A stretch of DNA of 64,000 bases from Anabaena sp. PCC 7108 (GTDB lineage: Bacteria; Cyanobacteriota; Cyanobacteriia; Cyanobacteriales; Nostocaceae). This document shows positions 1-8,677 of the stretch, in pieces; within the stretch, counting starts at the first letter, position 1; each line of letters begins with the position of its first letter. The notes below the pieces were generated by a model, which worked only from the letters and a program-made list of their open reading frames with translations, ran no database searches and was not told where the DNA came from. The stretch spans positions 4,394,356 through 4,458,355 of the forward strand of contig NZ_KB235896.1 of the NCBI RefSeq assembly GCF_000332135.1, written 5' to 3'. The position numbers and the translations under genes are program-made.

Positions 1-117
1 ATTTCAAGAAAAAGATGACGCGCAGAAAGATTAGCAAAACCATTACGCGCTCTTGGTGTTGAACCTGATTTGGGTGATGATGAATAGAAGCAACGAGCCA
101 GGAAAGATCGTCGCAAT

Positions 118-525
118 TCAAGAAACGGAACGCCAATTCTCAATTTGCAAATTGGGTACTCTTTGAAATTCTCTCACATTAGATGTAACGACAATGTGAT
201 TATGAGTTATTGCTGTTGCTGCGATAAGTACATCATAAGCACCTATAGGCGAGCCTGATATTTTCAAAAAACTTCTGATTTCGGCTGATTGCTCCGCTTC
301 TTTCGATCCAAAAGTTAAAATTGTAATTGAATCTAAGAATGTTTCAATTAGCGGTTGGATTTTAACGGCGCGTTGTGGATTAATTGCTAATCCATATTTC
401 AATTCCATAACTGTTAAAGATGAAATGAAAATATCCGCAGGAGAGATAGATTTTAATTTCTTGAGGGTGCTTTCTTCTCCCTTCACAAAATCACTAACTA
501 CGCAAGTATCAAGTAGATATCCCAT
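118..525 (-). CDS. PIN-domain (VapC-like) toxin ribonuclease
   Basis: A 135-residue PIN-domain protein, most likely the RNase toxin of a type II toxin-antitoxin pair. The N-terminus reads MGYLLDTCVVSDF, giving the first metal-binding Asp (D6). A Glu follows in the segment SSLTVMELKYG, and the C-terminal half has AYDVLIAATA and a late VVTSNVREF, the usual PIN order of acidic residues. The length is typical of VapC. The start lies two bases after the stop of the upstream small gene at 528-743, so the two are almost certainly one transcript. The family assignment is firm; the RNA target is unknown. Confidence 0.85.
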   Translation of the reverse strand: MGYLLDTCVVSDFVKGEESTLKKLKSISPADIFISSLTVMELKYGLAINPQRAVKIQPLIETFLDSITILTFGSKEAEQSAEIRSFLKISGSPIGAYDVLIAATAITHNHIVVTSNVREFQRVPNLQIENWRSVS

Positions 526-527
526 GA

Positions 528-743
528 TTAAAATTCTACTTCCTTGGGTGGTAATAGCTCATCTCGATATGACTCAAAAATGATACTTTTTTCTGTCCCT
601 TGATATTGCAGAATTATTTCTGGCCAAGTGGTGGGTTTTGTAGCTAAGAAAGTGACAAATACTGGACTTTCACTAATTCCCTCTGGTGTTTCAGCCAGTT
701 CAACTTGTCCATTTTTATAAATTCCTGCAATGGTTTGTAACAT
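528..743 (-). CDS. Putative antitoxin partner of the PIN toxin
   Basis: A 71-residue acidic protein starting MLQTIAGIYKNGQVEL. Its N-terminus resembles the short beta-rich start of cyanobacterial antitoxins of the DUF104/UPF0165 kind (a small protein beginning with a strand and a 'NGQVEL' turn). No DNA-binding helix-turn-helix is obvious. It is the first gene of a two-gene unit with the PIN toxin immediately downstream. The antitoxin role is inferred from position and size; the fold is not certain. Confidence 0.65.
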   Translation of the reverse strand: MLQTIAGIYKNGQVELAETPEGISESPVFVTFLATKPTTWPEIILQYQGTEKSIIFESYRDELLPPKEVEF

Positions 744-1092
744 ATAGTATTCCCTCCATACAAAATTTGACTAAACTTTTTGGGTAGTGTAGAACTTCTG
801 TTGTATTTTAACCTTGGGTTTCTGCATTAATTTAATTATACAGATACGAAAAGCCAAATCCAAGTACCGAAAAAACTTACTTTTCCAAAATTTAGGGAAG
901 TTTGATCAATTCTTTGACTATTTATTTTTGCTCTACTCAGAGATTTTATGCAAATGAAATAAACAATTCTTTGCGCTCTTTCCTTTGCGCCTCTGCGTCT
1001 TTGAGTGAAACAAAAAATCTACAATGTAAGGTAAGCCACTCCAGCCAAACAGATAAAAACACTAAACTCAGATTCTGTCACAAACAGGAATT
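744..1092. other. Intergenic region, no gene seen
   Basis: AT-rich spacer between the divergent antitoxin and membrane-protein genes. A plus-strand frame at 902-1111 has low-complexity, unlikely composition and is not called. Around 972-1005 there is a CT-rich 'tttgcgcctctgcgtcttt' stretch of a kind that recurs in cyanobacterial spacers. I see no other support for a gene or structured RNA. Confidence 0.4.
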
Positions 1093-1356
1093 ATGCAAAA
1101 GCTGGGTTTAGTTTTAATCATTGTCTCATTTTTTCCCTGGTTAGCAATTGCTGTAATTTTACCATTTCTACCTATTTCCGTAGCTCAAAAAGCCTTATTA
1201 GTACCAGCATTATTGGTTTTAGCTGAAGTTCTATTTTGGTTAGGTGCTTTGCTGGTAGGAAAAGAAGTGGTGCAAAGGTATCGCCGTTATTTGAATTTTC
1301 GTTATTTGCGGATATTGTTCAAAAGATGGAGGCGGAAAAATAGAAAAAGATGGTAA
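1093..1356 (+). CDS. Small membrane protein (transporter-suffix-domain type)
   Basis: An 87-residue protein with two predicted membrane helices (residues about 4-30 and 34-57) and a very basic tail rich in Arg and Lys, ending KRWRRKNRKRW. This layout matches the short cyanobacterial proteins annotated as transporter suffix domain-containing. Topology by the positive-inside rule puts the C-terminus in the cytoplasm. It precedes the pterin dehydratase by 44 bases on the same strand and may be co-transcribed. No function can be assigned from sequence. Confidence 0.7.
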   Translation: MQKLGLVLIIVSFFPWLAIAVILPFLPISVAQKALLVPALLVLAEVLFWLGALLVGKEVVQRYRRYLNFRYLRILFKRWRRKNRKRW

Positions 1357-1400
1357 TTGGATAGAATAAGTATTTAGAAATCTCTGTGTAAATTAAGAAA

Positions 1401-1694
1401 ATGACAGCACACAAACTTGGCGAAACCGAACTACAACAAGCTCTCAATAGTTTACCAGGATGGCAAATTAAAGAAGGCAAATTATACAAAGAATACAAAT
1501 TTAACTCTTTCCCCACTGCTTTGGGTTGGATGGTAACGGTAGGTGTTCACGCAGAAACAATGGGACATCACCCGGAATGGTTTAATGTTTACAACACTGT
1601 TCGGGTGCATCTTGTTACCCACGACATCGGTAATGCTATCAGCAATTTAGATGTGGAACTGGCGAAAAAAATGGAGGAAATCTATAATTCGTAA
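1401..1694 (+). CDS. Pterin-4a-carbinolamine dehydratase
   Basis: A 97-residue protein of the PCD/DCoH family (PhhB type), which dehydrates 4a-hydroxytetrahydropterin in pterin recycling. The family signature is clear: a PGW motif near residue 20, then HAETMGHHPEW with the paired catalytic histidines, followed by VHLVTHDIGN with the third histidine. Length is standard. In cyanobacteria this enzyme is often found without a clear aromatic hydroxylase partner, so its physiological substrate here is uncertain. Confidence 0.93.
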   Translation: MTAHKLGETELQQALNSLPGWQIKEGKLYKEYKFNSFPTALGWMVTVGVHAETMGHHPEWFNVYNTVRVHLVTHDIGNAISNLDVELAKKMEEIYNS

Positions 1695-1778
1695 TTCGTA
1701 ATGCTCCCTTCGGGAGAGCTACGCTAACGTAATTCGTAATTCGTAATAGGGAATAGGGAATAGGGAATAGGGAACAGG
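1686..1778. repeat. Tandem heptamer repeats (STRR), aattcgt and gggaata
   Basis: Two short runs of the heptamer aattcgt (1686-1700 and 1730-1747) flank a small palindromic insert with 'cccttcgggagag'. They are followed by about four copies of the heptamer 'gggaata' ending near 1778. These are short tandemly repeated repetitive sequences of the Nostoc/Anabaena kind. Confidence 0.85.
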
Positions 1779-1802
1779 AGTTAATGATTCTCCTCAACTT
1801 CC

Positions 1803-1838
1803 CAATCACCAATCACCAATCACCAATCACCAATCACC
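1803..1838. repeat. Tandem heptamer repeat (STRR), caatcac
   Basis: Five head-to-tail copies of the 7-mer caatcac directly downstream of the stop of the gene at 1838-2869. Another run of the same class occurs inside the phosphate permease gene at 13513-13547. Confidence 0.88.
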
Positions 1839-2869
1839 TAATTTGTTTCCTGGATCTGCAACCTAATCGTGTGTTGTGTTGCGCCACTGAGTTGCAGTTC
1901 CATGATTTCGCCGCCTAGTGGTTCTACGCAAGTGAGGAGCGATCGCAAATTCGGTGTACTCGCGCCAGTGTCAACATACAATCTATCTGCTAAGTTACTG
2001 ATTTTTTTCCAAGTCATATATAACTTAGCAATGCTTTGTTCCATCTGCGATGCTTGATTTACCAAGTCAGCAGCGATACTTAAACAGCCGATTCTTTGCG
2101 CTTCTTCTAAGGCTGTTTCAATATCCACATTTTCCTCTGTCAGCGCCTGAACTTGGGCAGCTGATTTGAGATATTTTCCTAATTGACGCGCTTCTGTGGT
2201 TGCCTGTTTGAGAGTATCAACATCAGGATTAGCAGCTATATCCCTTTGTAATGCCTTTTGGTGTGATTCTGGCAGTTTCTCCATTTCCTTCACCAAAGGG
2301 GCAATGTAACGCGGTGGCAAGCTGTTATCTGCGGCTTTTTCCCTAACTTCTTCAGGTAATAAATCTGAGGACATAGCTGTCCATTCGTCGCTGAGTTGAC
2401 GGACTTCTCTGCGGGTAATGCGATCGCCTTTTTGGGCTGCTTCACTTACCATCTGCTGAACTTCTGCGGAGGCTTTAGCAGTTTCTACAAAGGCACGTTT
2501 ACTAAAATTATTGACATTACCTGGATCAAGTTTGCCATCTCCAATTAGAGTATCAGCACTATTTGCGAGTTGAATCCAACTATAAGCTTGAGTTTTACTA
2601 ATTTCCCGTTCTTTGAGCCATTTGAGAAAACCAGCACCGCGTCCGTCGCCGTTTTTCTTCTCTCTGTCACGGACAGAACGCAAAATACGACCTCGCCAAA
2701 TTTCCGTTTGTAAATCAAAGCGATCGCATACTTGCCAAGCTACATCTAGCTGCTGTAAAAAATCTGACTCCAGAATTTGTTCGTCTTCTGGATCTGGTAG
2801 TTCAAAATCTAAGTCTACTGGCTGTTGCAGTGCAGCAGCAAGGTCATTCATAGAGTCGGTATCTTGCAC
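1838..2869 (-). CDS. Conserved hypothetical cyanobacterial protein
   Basis: A 343-residue soluble, mostly helical acidic protein that I do not recognise by function. An N-terminal acidic segment (about 1-40) precedes a segment around residues 75-105 reading GRGAGFLKWLKEREISKTQA. This resembles the wing/helix part of DUF3102-like phage proteins, with a possible helix-turn-helix around SKTQAYSWIQLA. A long central region with alternating Glu/Lys (residues 140-260) is probably coiled coil. The called start is GTG; an ATG six codons downstream (2851) is an equally good start. The gene stands alone between STRRs and the c-di-GMP operon. Confidence 0.7.
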   Translation of the reverse strand: MQDTDSMNDLAAALQQPVDLDFELPDPEDEQILESDFLQQLDVAWQVCDRFDLQTEIWRGRILRSVRDREKKNGDGRGAGFLKWLKEREISKTQAYSWIQLANSADTLIGDGKLDPGNVNNFSKRAFVETAKASAEVQQMVSEAAQKGDRITRREVRQLSDEWTAMSSDLLPEEVREKAADNSLPPRYIAPLVKEMEKLPESHQKALQRDIAANPDVDTLKQATTEARQLGKYLKSAAQVQALTEENVDIETALEEAQRIGCLSIAADLVNQASQMEQSIAKLYMTWKKISNLADRLYVDTGASTPNLRSLLTCVEPLGGEIMELQLSGATQHTIRLQIQETN

Positions 2870-2978
2870 GATGGATAGCGGGTTGGTGTATGCGATCTGC
2901 TTATTATCACAAACAATAAGCAGTTAAGTATTATAGTTGATAAATTTAAAATTACGTGAATTAGATAATTCCAGATTT

Positions 2979-4595
2979 TTAATTGACGTGTGTTGCGGCA
3001 ACAAAGCGATCGCGTCCCTGTTCTTTTGCTCGGTAAAGTGCCTCATCCGCAGCTTTGAGTAAAAGTTCTGGGGTAATATCAGAGGTAGGGATAGTACTAG
3101 CAATACCTAAACTCAGAGTAACTTGCTGGCTGACTTGAGAAGCCTCATGAGTAATTGCCAAAGCTTGGACATGAGAACGGATTTCCTCAGCAATAAGTAT
3201 CGCCCCATCTACGTCTGTATGCGGTAAAATCACAACAAACTCTTCTCCCCCATATCGAGCTACTAAATCACTTGGTCGTTTAATGCTTTGACTTATAGCT
3301 TGAGCCACCTTTTTTAGACAAGCATCTCCCGCTTGATGTCCATAGGTATCATTGTATCGTTTGAAAAAATCTACATCACACAAAATCAGCGATAGAAAAG
3401 ATTTTTCCCTGTTCATACGTCCCCACTCTTGCAGAAGATACTGATCACACCGACGACGATTAGGAATTTGGGTAAGTCCGTCATAATAAGCCAGACGTTG
3501 GAGAGACTGATTTTCTGCTCTGACTTTGAGGTGATGATGCAAAATCACACTTCCAGTTGTCAGCGCAAATAATCCTATTGGTGCAGCAACTGGTAGCCAA
3601 TAATTCAGTTTCAACATCCACACAGTCAGAAATCCCCAACCAATACACAATCCCCCAAATAATCCTAATTTTTGTCTAATTTGCCAGCCATAGATTAACC
3701 AACTTAAACCTGTTCCTCCCAACAACAGCAGTATCACCCATGCACCTGGTGAGAACAACTGGAGAACCTGACGCTGCAAAAAATTATTGATACTTGTAGC
3801 GTATACGCAGACACCACCAGTAGGAGGATTATAGTCAAAAGGAGTGATCAAACTATCAATCCCAGGAGCAGTAACCCCTACCAGCACAATCTTATTTTTA
3901 AATCTTTCCATCGGTATTCGGTTCTGCACCACATCCACAAAAGAATAGTGAGGCATATCTTGAATTTTACTAACCCAGTTAATCCATATTGGATGTTTTA
4001 AATCTGGGAAAGGAGGAGTTTCTGCAAAAGTGCTGTAAAGTTTCACAGCCGCAATCCCTAATGAAGGAATACCCTTAATTTGAGGTAGGACTTTGCGAAC
4101 CATACCGTCCGCGTCTTTAGATGTCAGGATATGTCCTGTGATGCTGGCTGCTTGTTGCAGTTCACTGATTGGTAGCCAAATATCTCCAGTATTGTCCCAT
4201 GCTTGAGCTAGAACTACTCTGCCATGTCGTTCTATTGCCTGAGCAAATAATCTGTCTTCCGTGCTGCTTTCCGAAAAAATAATATCGAATGCAAGTACAT
4301 TAGGCTGTGCGGTATCTAAAACATTTAATAACTGAATGTATCTTTTTCGTGACCAAGGAAACTGCCCAAAGGCTCGCAGACTAGGATCATCTATTGTCAC
4401 CAGTACTATGCGCTCATCCCATGTAACTGCTCCCCGTAGCTGAAATAGCTTGTTGTATGCCATCCATTCCAATGGTTGCAAGATTCCCAGCCATAAAAAA
4501 ATGGCAATAATTAGCATTGCTATGAAGCCGGGAAGCAAGGCTTGGGGTGGGCGTAACCATTGCCAATGATATCTATTTAGGTATAAAATAGTCAA
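2979..4595 (-). CDS. CHASE2-domain diguanylate cyclase
   Basis: A 538-residue sensor enzyme predicted to make cyclic di-GMP. It starts with one membrane helix (about 18-40). An extracytoplasmic CHASE2 domain (about 50-280) has the characteristic VLAFDIIFSE and KIVLVGVTAPGID segments. Three membrane helices follow (about 285-355), then a GGDEF domain (about 370-535). The active-site loop is intact as RYGGEEF (about residue 448), and an RPSD immediately upstream fits the inhibitory I-site RxxD. It is the last gene of an operon with a FecR protein (23-bp gap) and a SPOR-like protein. Enzyme activity is expected from the motifs; the signal sensed by CHASE2 is unknown. Confidence 0.93.
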   Translation of the reverse strand: MTILYLNRYHWQWLRPPQALLPGFIAMLIIAIFLWLGILQPLEWMAYNKLFQLRGAVTWDERIVLVTIDDPSLRAFGQFPWSRKRYIQLLNVLDTAQPNVLAFDIIFSESSTEDRLFAQAIERHGRVVLAQAWDNTGDIWLPISELQQAASITGHILTSKDADGMVRKVLPQIKGIPSLGIAAVKLYSTFAETPPFPDLKHPIWINWVSKIQDMPHYSFVDVVQNRIPMERFKNKIVLVGVTAPGIDSLITPFDYNPPTGGVCVYATSINNFLQRQVLQLFSPGAWVILLLLGGTGLSWLIYGWQIRQKLGLFGGLCIGWGFLTVWMLKLNYWLPVAAPIGLFALTTGSVILHHHLKVRAENQSLQRLAYYDGLTQIPNRRRCDQYLLQEWGRMNREKSFLSLILCDVDFFKRYNDTYGHQAGDACLKKVAQAISQSIKRPSDLVARYGGEEFVVILPHTDVDGAILIAEEIRSHVQALAITHEASQVSQQVTLSLGIASTIPTSDITPELLLKAADEALYRAKEQGRDRFVAATHVN

Positions 4596-4618
4596 TTCCT
4601 CCTGCTTTGCTTTATGCT

Positions 4619-5452
4619 TTAAGGAACTGCTAATTCATAATCTTGTTCTTTACCTAAAGGTGTCGTCACTGTGACTGCAATGCGGCGATTAGCAGGCATG
4701 GGGATGGTAATATCAAATTTTCCACTGCGGTCTGTAGTCAGTGGTTGATTTGCGAAAATGACCAAGTTAACTGGATCAACTTTACCCACTATTCGGGCTT
4801 GTTGATTTCCTGTCTGTTCCAGTACCTGCAAATTTAAGCTAGTATCATTCCGCAAAGGCATAGGTGCTGATGGCGGTTCTCCTGGAATCACTAAGCTCTG
4901 AAAACCTTTATTTATATACACGCTTTGACCCTGCGCCGTGGTTGCTACACTGCCGCTGAGGGTTGCTACCCCTGTTTTACCCGTCGGTTGGACACTCACA
5001 CCAAATTCTGTACCTCGCACACCTGCAATCCCGGCAGGAGTCTCTATTTGCAAGCTGGAGTCTTTATGTGTAAAGGGACGCACCTTGAGCCTTACCTGTC
5101 CACCTGTCACCTGTAAATTGGTGATATGTCCGCCATTACTGGTGATTTGAAGTTTTTGAATTTCTAGTTTTGTATTTTCTGCAACTTGAATAAAACCAAT
5201 ACCAGTATCCAGTGCTAGTCTACTACTAGAACGCTGGCCTGTGCTGATGCTATCTCCTACATTTTTTAGTTTTACGCCTATGCGAGCCGATTGGGAAGTT
5301 TTTCCATTTTGATAGGTTACATCTCCAGAAGCACTACGAACTTCTAAGTAGCGGTTGATTCTTAGCTGGAAGTTATCCTGAGCCAATACTTGACTGATTG
5401 TTAACAGTCCAACAAATAATACACTTAATAACAGCCAGCGTTTTTTGATCAT
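4619..5452 (-). CDS. Secreted FecR-domain protein
   Basis: A 277-residue exported protein. Residues 1-25 are a signal peptide ending in VLA-QDN. A FecR domain spans about 45-170, with SGDVTYQNGK near its start and the typical IETPAGIAGVRGTEFGVSV segment. The C-terminal part (about 195-277) looks like a beta-sandwich linker or carbohydrate-type domain. FecR proteins paired with CHASE2 sensors recur in cyanobacteria, so this is a plausible periplasmic partner for the next gene. It is not next to a sigma factor or TonB receptor, so an iron-citrate role is unlikely. Confidence 0.88.
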   Translation of the reverse strand: MIKKRWLLLSVLFVGLLTISQVLAQDNFQLRINRYLEVRSASGDVTYQNGKTSQSARIGVKLKNVGDSISTGQRSSSRLALDTGIGFIQVAENTKLEIQKLQITSNGGHITNLQVTGGQVRLKVRPFTHKDSSLQIETPAGIAGVRGTEFGVSVQPTGKTGVATLSGSVATTAQGQSVYINKGFQSLVIPGEPPSAPMPLRNDTSLNLQVLEQTGNQQARIVGKVDPVNLVIFANQPLTTDRSGKFDITIPMPANRRIAVTVTTPLGKEQDYELAVP

Positions 5453-5457
5453 TTATG

Positions 5458-5823
5458 TCACCGAAAGTAGACCACCCTTGCATCTAATTTACGCGATCGC
5501 AAGACTATTTCTAACTCTTTTGCTGAGGCATAATTATCAAATGCACCTGCATGAATATATTTACCTAGTCGGTTCTGGGAAATAAATGCATCTGTTACAC
5601 ACTGTTGTATGGATTTAAGTTTGATTTCTTCATCTCCCGGAACTACTACAACGTAAGGATATTTGGATATTCGCCCTATAACAATTACTTTCCCCTGCTG
5701 GACTCTATTAAACTGCTGTGAAAAATTGGAAGTTGGAACACAATTATCTGCGTAGGCTGTATTTCCCATTAGTTCCCAAGTCAGTCCAATTACTGAACTC
5801 ATTACTATTGTTGACCATTTCAT
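5458..5823 (-). CDS. Secreted SPOR-like protein
   Basis: A 121-residue protein with a signal peptide (residues 1-25, ending in AYA-DN) and one domain. Its end, YIHAGAFDNYASAKELEIVL followed by DARVVYF, is the core of a SPOR-like peptidoglycan-binding repeat. The two cysteines (in NCVPTS and QQCVTDA) could form a disulfide. It is the first gene of the operon, five bases ahead of the FecR gene. The role in wall sensing is inferred. Confidence 0.75.
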   Translation of the reverse strand: MKWSTIVMSSVIGLTWELMGNTAYADNCVPTSNFSQQFNRVQQGKVIVIGRISKYPYVVVVPGDEEIKLKSIQQCVTDAFISQNRLGKYIHAGAFDNYASAKELEIVLRSRKLDARVVYFR

Positions 5824-5926
5824 CTCATTAAAAATACTGTCGTGCTACCCTTGCTACTATACTACTGATTAGGAACGGATGAGATAGTCTAGAATTCAGT
5901 CCCACCAAGCTTTGAGGTCACAAACC

Positions 5927-6913
5927 ATGAACCAGGTAGACTATCTCCGCATTAGTTTAATTGATCGCTGTAATTTCCGTTGCCAGTACTGTATGCCAGA
6001 AGGTGCAGAACTAAACTATGTTCTCAAGCAACAACTGTTGACTGATGATGAACTCCTCACCTTAATTGAAGAGGTATTTATCCCGGTAGGTTTTACCCGT
6101 TTTCGCTTGACTGGTGGGGAACCCCTCTTACGTCCTGGTGTGGTGGAGTTAGTCAGAAAAATTGCTAATCTTCCCCAAATTCAAGATATAGCAATGACTA
6201 CCAACGGGTTTTTACTAGCCCCAATGGCGGAAAATCTCTATAACGCAGGTTTAAGAAGAATTAATATTAGTTTAGATTCTCTCGACCCAGATACCTTTGA
6301 GCAAATTATCGGTAATCATGGACGTGGACGTTGGCAACAAGTTTGGGCAGGAATTCAAGCCGCTTATCATGCTGGCTTTGACCCACTGAAGTTAAATGTG
6401 GTGGTTATTCCTGGTGTTAATGACCATGAAATTTTAGATTTAGCGGCTTTGACTATTGATAAGCAATGGCACGTCAGGTTTATTGAGTTTATGCCTATTG
6501 GTAATGATCAATTATTTAGCGATCGCGGTTGGATATCTTCCGCAGATTTACGCTACAGCATCCGCCAACGTTGGGGCTTGACAGAATCCCAAATTCGTGG
6601 TAATGGTCCGGCTGATGTGTTTCAAATTCCGGGAGCCAAGGGAACATTAGGATTTATCAGCCAAATGTCAGAATGTTTTTGCGATCGCTGTAACCGAATG
6701 CGTCTTTCCGCTGATGGTTGGCTACGTCCCTGCTTATTAAACGAAACCGGTCAAATTGACTTAAAGACCTGTTTACGTGCCGGCGTTAGCACTGCTCAAT
6801 TACAAGAGCAAGTTAAGCACATACTCGACATCAAAGCAGAAATTAACTTTAAACAGCGCGACTCTGGTACTGTCGGCGCTTACACCCGTACCATGTCGCA
6901 AATTGGCGGATAA
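5927..6913 (+). CDS. moaA: GTP 3',8-cyclase MoaA
   Basis: Radical-SAM enzyme for the first step of molybdenum cofactor synthesis. With the ATG at 5927 the protein has 328 residues. The N-terminal cluster motif is C15-x3-C19-x2-C22 in [10 protein letters not shown], the SAM-binding segment reads [11 protein letters not shown], and the C-terminal cluster motif is CFCDRCN with a third Cys in WLRPCL. The protein ends in the conserved GG tail (MSQIGG). A TTG five codons upstream (5912) is in frame, but the ATG is preceded by a GAGG ribosome site and gives the normal N-terminus [11 protein letters not shown]. Partner moa genes are not in the window. Confidence 0.97.
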   Translation: MNQVDYLRISLIDRCNFRCQYCMPEGAELNYVLKQQLLTDDELLTLIEEVFIPVGFTRFRLTGGEPLLRPGVVELVRKIANLPQIQDIAMTTNGFLLAPMAENLYNAGLRRINISLDSLDPDTFEQIIGNHGRGRWQQVWAGIQAAYHAGFDPLKLNVVVIPGVNDHEILDLAALTIDKQWHVRFIEFMPIGNDQLFSDRGWISSADLRYSIRQRWGLTESQIRGNGPADVFQIPGAKGTLGFISQMSECFCDRCNRMRLSADGWLRPCLLNETGQIDLKTCLRAGVSTAQLQEQVKHILDIKAEINFKQRDSGTVGAYTRTMSQIGG

Positions 6914-6917
6914 CCTA

Positions 6918-6994
6918 ATTTTAGATTTTAGATTTTGGATTGTGGATTAAAAAAACAATTCCCATCCAAAATCGTAAATCCAAAATCCAAAATT
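6918..6994. terminator. Palindromic repeat between convergent moaA and rpsD
   Basis: A run of 'attttagattttagattttggat' type repeats is followed by its approximate reverse complement 'aaatccaaaatccaaaatt'. It can form a long imperfect hairpin between the two stop codons and probably ends both transcripts. Similar 'aaaatctaaaatcc' strings appear near 20970, 38595 and 46695, so it belongs to a dispersed repeat class. Confidence 0.5.
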
Positions 6995-6997
6995 GAC

Positions 6998-7606
6998 TTA
7001 CGCTTGACGTGAGTAGTATTCCACCACAAGTAGTTCGTTAACTTGGAGTGCTACCCATTCCCGTTCAATCACACTGTTGACTTTACCAGCTAACTTGGTT
7101 TTATCAAATTCTAGATGATTGGGGAGGTTAGCTAAACCAGGATATTGCAAGTTAGCTTCTACCAATTTCTTGGATGCTTCCTTATTCCTGACCGCAACTT
7201 CTTCACCGGGGCGGCACTGGTAGCTGGCAATATTGACCACACGACCGTTAACAGTTACATGACCGTGATTCACCAGTTGACGCGCTGCGGGAATGGTGGG
7301 AGCCATACCCATACGAAAAACCGTATTATCTAAACGCATTTCTAACAATTGCAGCAATACTTGTCCGGTAGAACCAGTTACACGTCTTGCTTTTCGCACA
7401 TAGCGTAGCAGTTGCTTTTCAGTCAAACCATAATTCATGCGGAGTTTTTGCTTTTCCTCTAAACGGATAGCATACTCAGAGCGCTTTTTGCGGTTTTGAC
7501 CATGTTGTCCTGGTGGATAGGCACGTCTAGCGCTTTTCCGAGTTAATCCAGGCAAGTCGCCTAAGCGACGCACAATTCTGAGGCGTGGTCCTCTATATCG
7601 GGACAT
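6998..7606 (-). CDS. rpsD: 30S ribosomal protein S4
   Basis: The 202-residue primary 16S rRNA-binding protein of the small subunit body. It starts [21 protein letters not shown], carries the S4 RNA-binding domain (about 90-155, with [13 protein letters not shown] and [13 protein letters not shown]) and ends [10 protein letters not shown], all family-typical. It lies alone as in most cyanobacteria, not in an alpha operon. Its leader is unusually long and structured (7688-7945), which would suit autoregulation by S4. Confidence 0.97.
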   Translation of the reverse strand: MSRYRGPRLRIVRRLGDLPGLTRKSARRAYPPGQHGQNRKKRSEYAIRLEEKQKLRMNYGLTEKQLLRYVRKARRVTGSTGQVLLQLLEMRLDNTVFRMGMAPTIPAARQLVNHGHVTVNGRVVNIASYQCRPGEEVAVRNKEASKKLVEANLQYPGLANLPNHLEFDKTKLAGKVNSVIEREWVALQVNELLVVEYYSRQA

Positions 7607-7687
7607 GAGTTTCCTTAATTTAATCCTGTTTAAACTTTAACCAAATATTCTATTATGACATTCCCCGAACCAAATAGCTAGAGGATT

Positions 7688-7945
7688 CTTGGTTGAATGA
7701 GATTTCTTCTGAAAAGCTATCTCTAAATACTCGTTCTTTTGAACCAAGTAATGAGATAAAATACTTACAAAAGATTTTATCTTCACTATACTGACTTTAA
7801 GTAGGGCTTGGCCTCAAAAGCAGTATCTTCCAAGCATTCAGGTGTTAAGCCTGCGTTCCCATGCGTCCCACGGTACGTTTAACTTAGATGTTGCGAAAAC
7901 ACTGCTCACGCAACGTTGACTATGATTTAAGTCGTTTTCGCCACA
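7688..7945. ncRNA. Candidate structured RNA or rpsD leader, five hairpins
   Basis: The gap between rpsD and the gene at 8126 contains five consecutive local stems. They are CTTGGTT/AACCAAG (7688-7694 with 7742-7748, enclosing GAGAT/ATCTC), AGATAAAAT/ATTTTATCT (7754-7762 with 7774-7782), GCTTGG/CCAAGC (7806-7811 with 7830-7835), GTTAA/TTAAC (7844-7848 with 7879-7883) and GTTGCG/CGCAAC (7890-7895 with 7909-7914). All are exact complements. The region is either the rpsD 5' leader on the minus strand or an independent small RNA on either strand. The 'agcctgcg' region faintly recalls 6S RNA, but I cannot confirm that family. Confidence 0.4.
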
Positions 7946-8125
7946 AACTATCCACTATAGTCTAACCTGAGACAAAATTAATCACTTATTGCTCCGAATG
8001 GTCAAGAATTCAATTATCAGGCTTTGTTTCTATCTTAGGCAGACAATTGAGCCGAAATTCCTTGATTGTAGAGGAGTTTGAGCAAATTCTAAGTTAGCAT
8101 AACCTTGGGTGTTTGGAGAATAACT

Positions 8126-8677
8126 ATGTTAGCAACCAAAAAAGAAATTCGCAGTTTTCAAAACGAAAAAAGCAATTGTTCCTTGAGAATTTTGACAGCA
8201 CCAGTTTTAGCTATAGCTGGATTATTGGCAACTATTGTGCCAAGTCTAGCTGTTACAGATTCCTATAGAAATGATTACCGAGTCTGTGCAGCACAACTTT
8301 TGAGTGTGGGTGTCACTCCACAAGCAGCATCTCAAGGTTGTGCTAAGGCTTTGCGCCCAAAAGAGTTATCTACTTGTGTAGCTCAAATTAAAAAGCAGAC
8401 GCAAATTAATCCTGCTGATGCATTTAATTCCTGTAGTCAAGCCCGTCGTCCTGAAGATTTAGCTGCCTGTGTAGTTGGTATCAGCAAGGGTACTCAGGAA
8501 GCAGTTAACCCAGCTGCTTTAGTCTACTGTGGACGCAGTTTGTTGCCTGTGACTTTTGCACAGTGTGTAGTTGGCTTGCGTAAGGAAATAGATTTTACAC
8601 CAATTCAAGCTTTAGATACTTGTATTGACGGTACTGATCAAACTATCAGTATTGGGGCTGGGTCAACCCCACAATAA
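8126..8677 (+). CDS. Exported Cys-repeat protein of unknown function
   Basis: A 183-residue protein with an N-terminal membrane/signal segment (about residues 18-42). The mature part is built from about four imperfect 30-40-residue repeats, each with a pair of cysteines (CAAQLLSVGV..C, CVAQI..C, CVVGI..C, CVVGL..C) and a conserved 'A...C' helix turn. I know of no named domain. The ATG at 8126 has a GGAG ribosome site ten bases upstream and is preferred to an in-frame TTG at 8105. It stands alone; the regular Cys pattern suggests disulfides in the periplasm. Confidence 0.72.
   Translation: MLATKKEIRSFQNEKSNCSLRILTAPVLAIAGLLATIVPSLAVTDSYRNDYRVCAAQLLSVGVTPQAASQGCAKALRPKELSTCVAQIKKQTQINPADAFNSCSQARRPEDLAACVVGISKGTQEAVNPAALVYCGRSLLPVTFAQCVVGLRKEIDFTPIQALDTCIDGTDQTISIGAGSTPQ

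Noticed and set aside
1-117. Short plus-strand frame ending about position 87, reading LAKPLRALGVEPDLGDDE
   Set aside because: Only about 22 codons after an upstream stop in frame; no family recognised and the window edge cuts the context, so it may be a gene remnant but cannot be supported.
902-1111. Plus-strand ORF of 69 codons
   Set aside because: Low-complexity, Ser/Cys/Asn-rich translation over a spacer repeat; it overlaps the real membrane-protein start.
4619-5452. FecR protein as part of an iron-uptake sigma/anti-sigma system
   Set aside because: No ECF sigma factor or TonB receptor is adjacent; the partner is a CHASE2 cyclase instead.
7797-7945. 6S RNA, tmRNA, RNase P RNA or cobalamin riboswitch
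   Set aside because: None of the diagnostic sequences of these families (tag ORF, conserved P-loops, B12 box) could be found; the region is kept only as an unclassified structured RNA.
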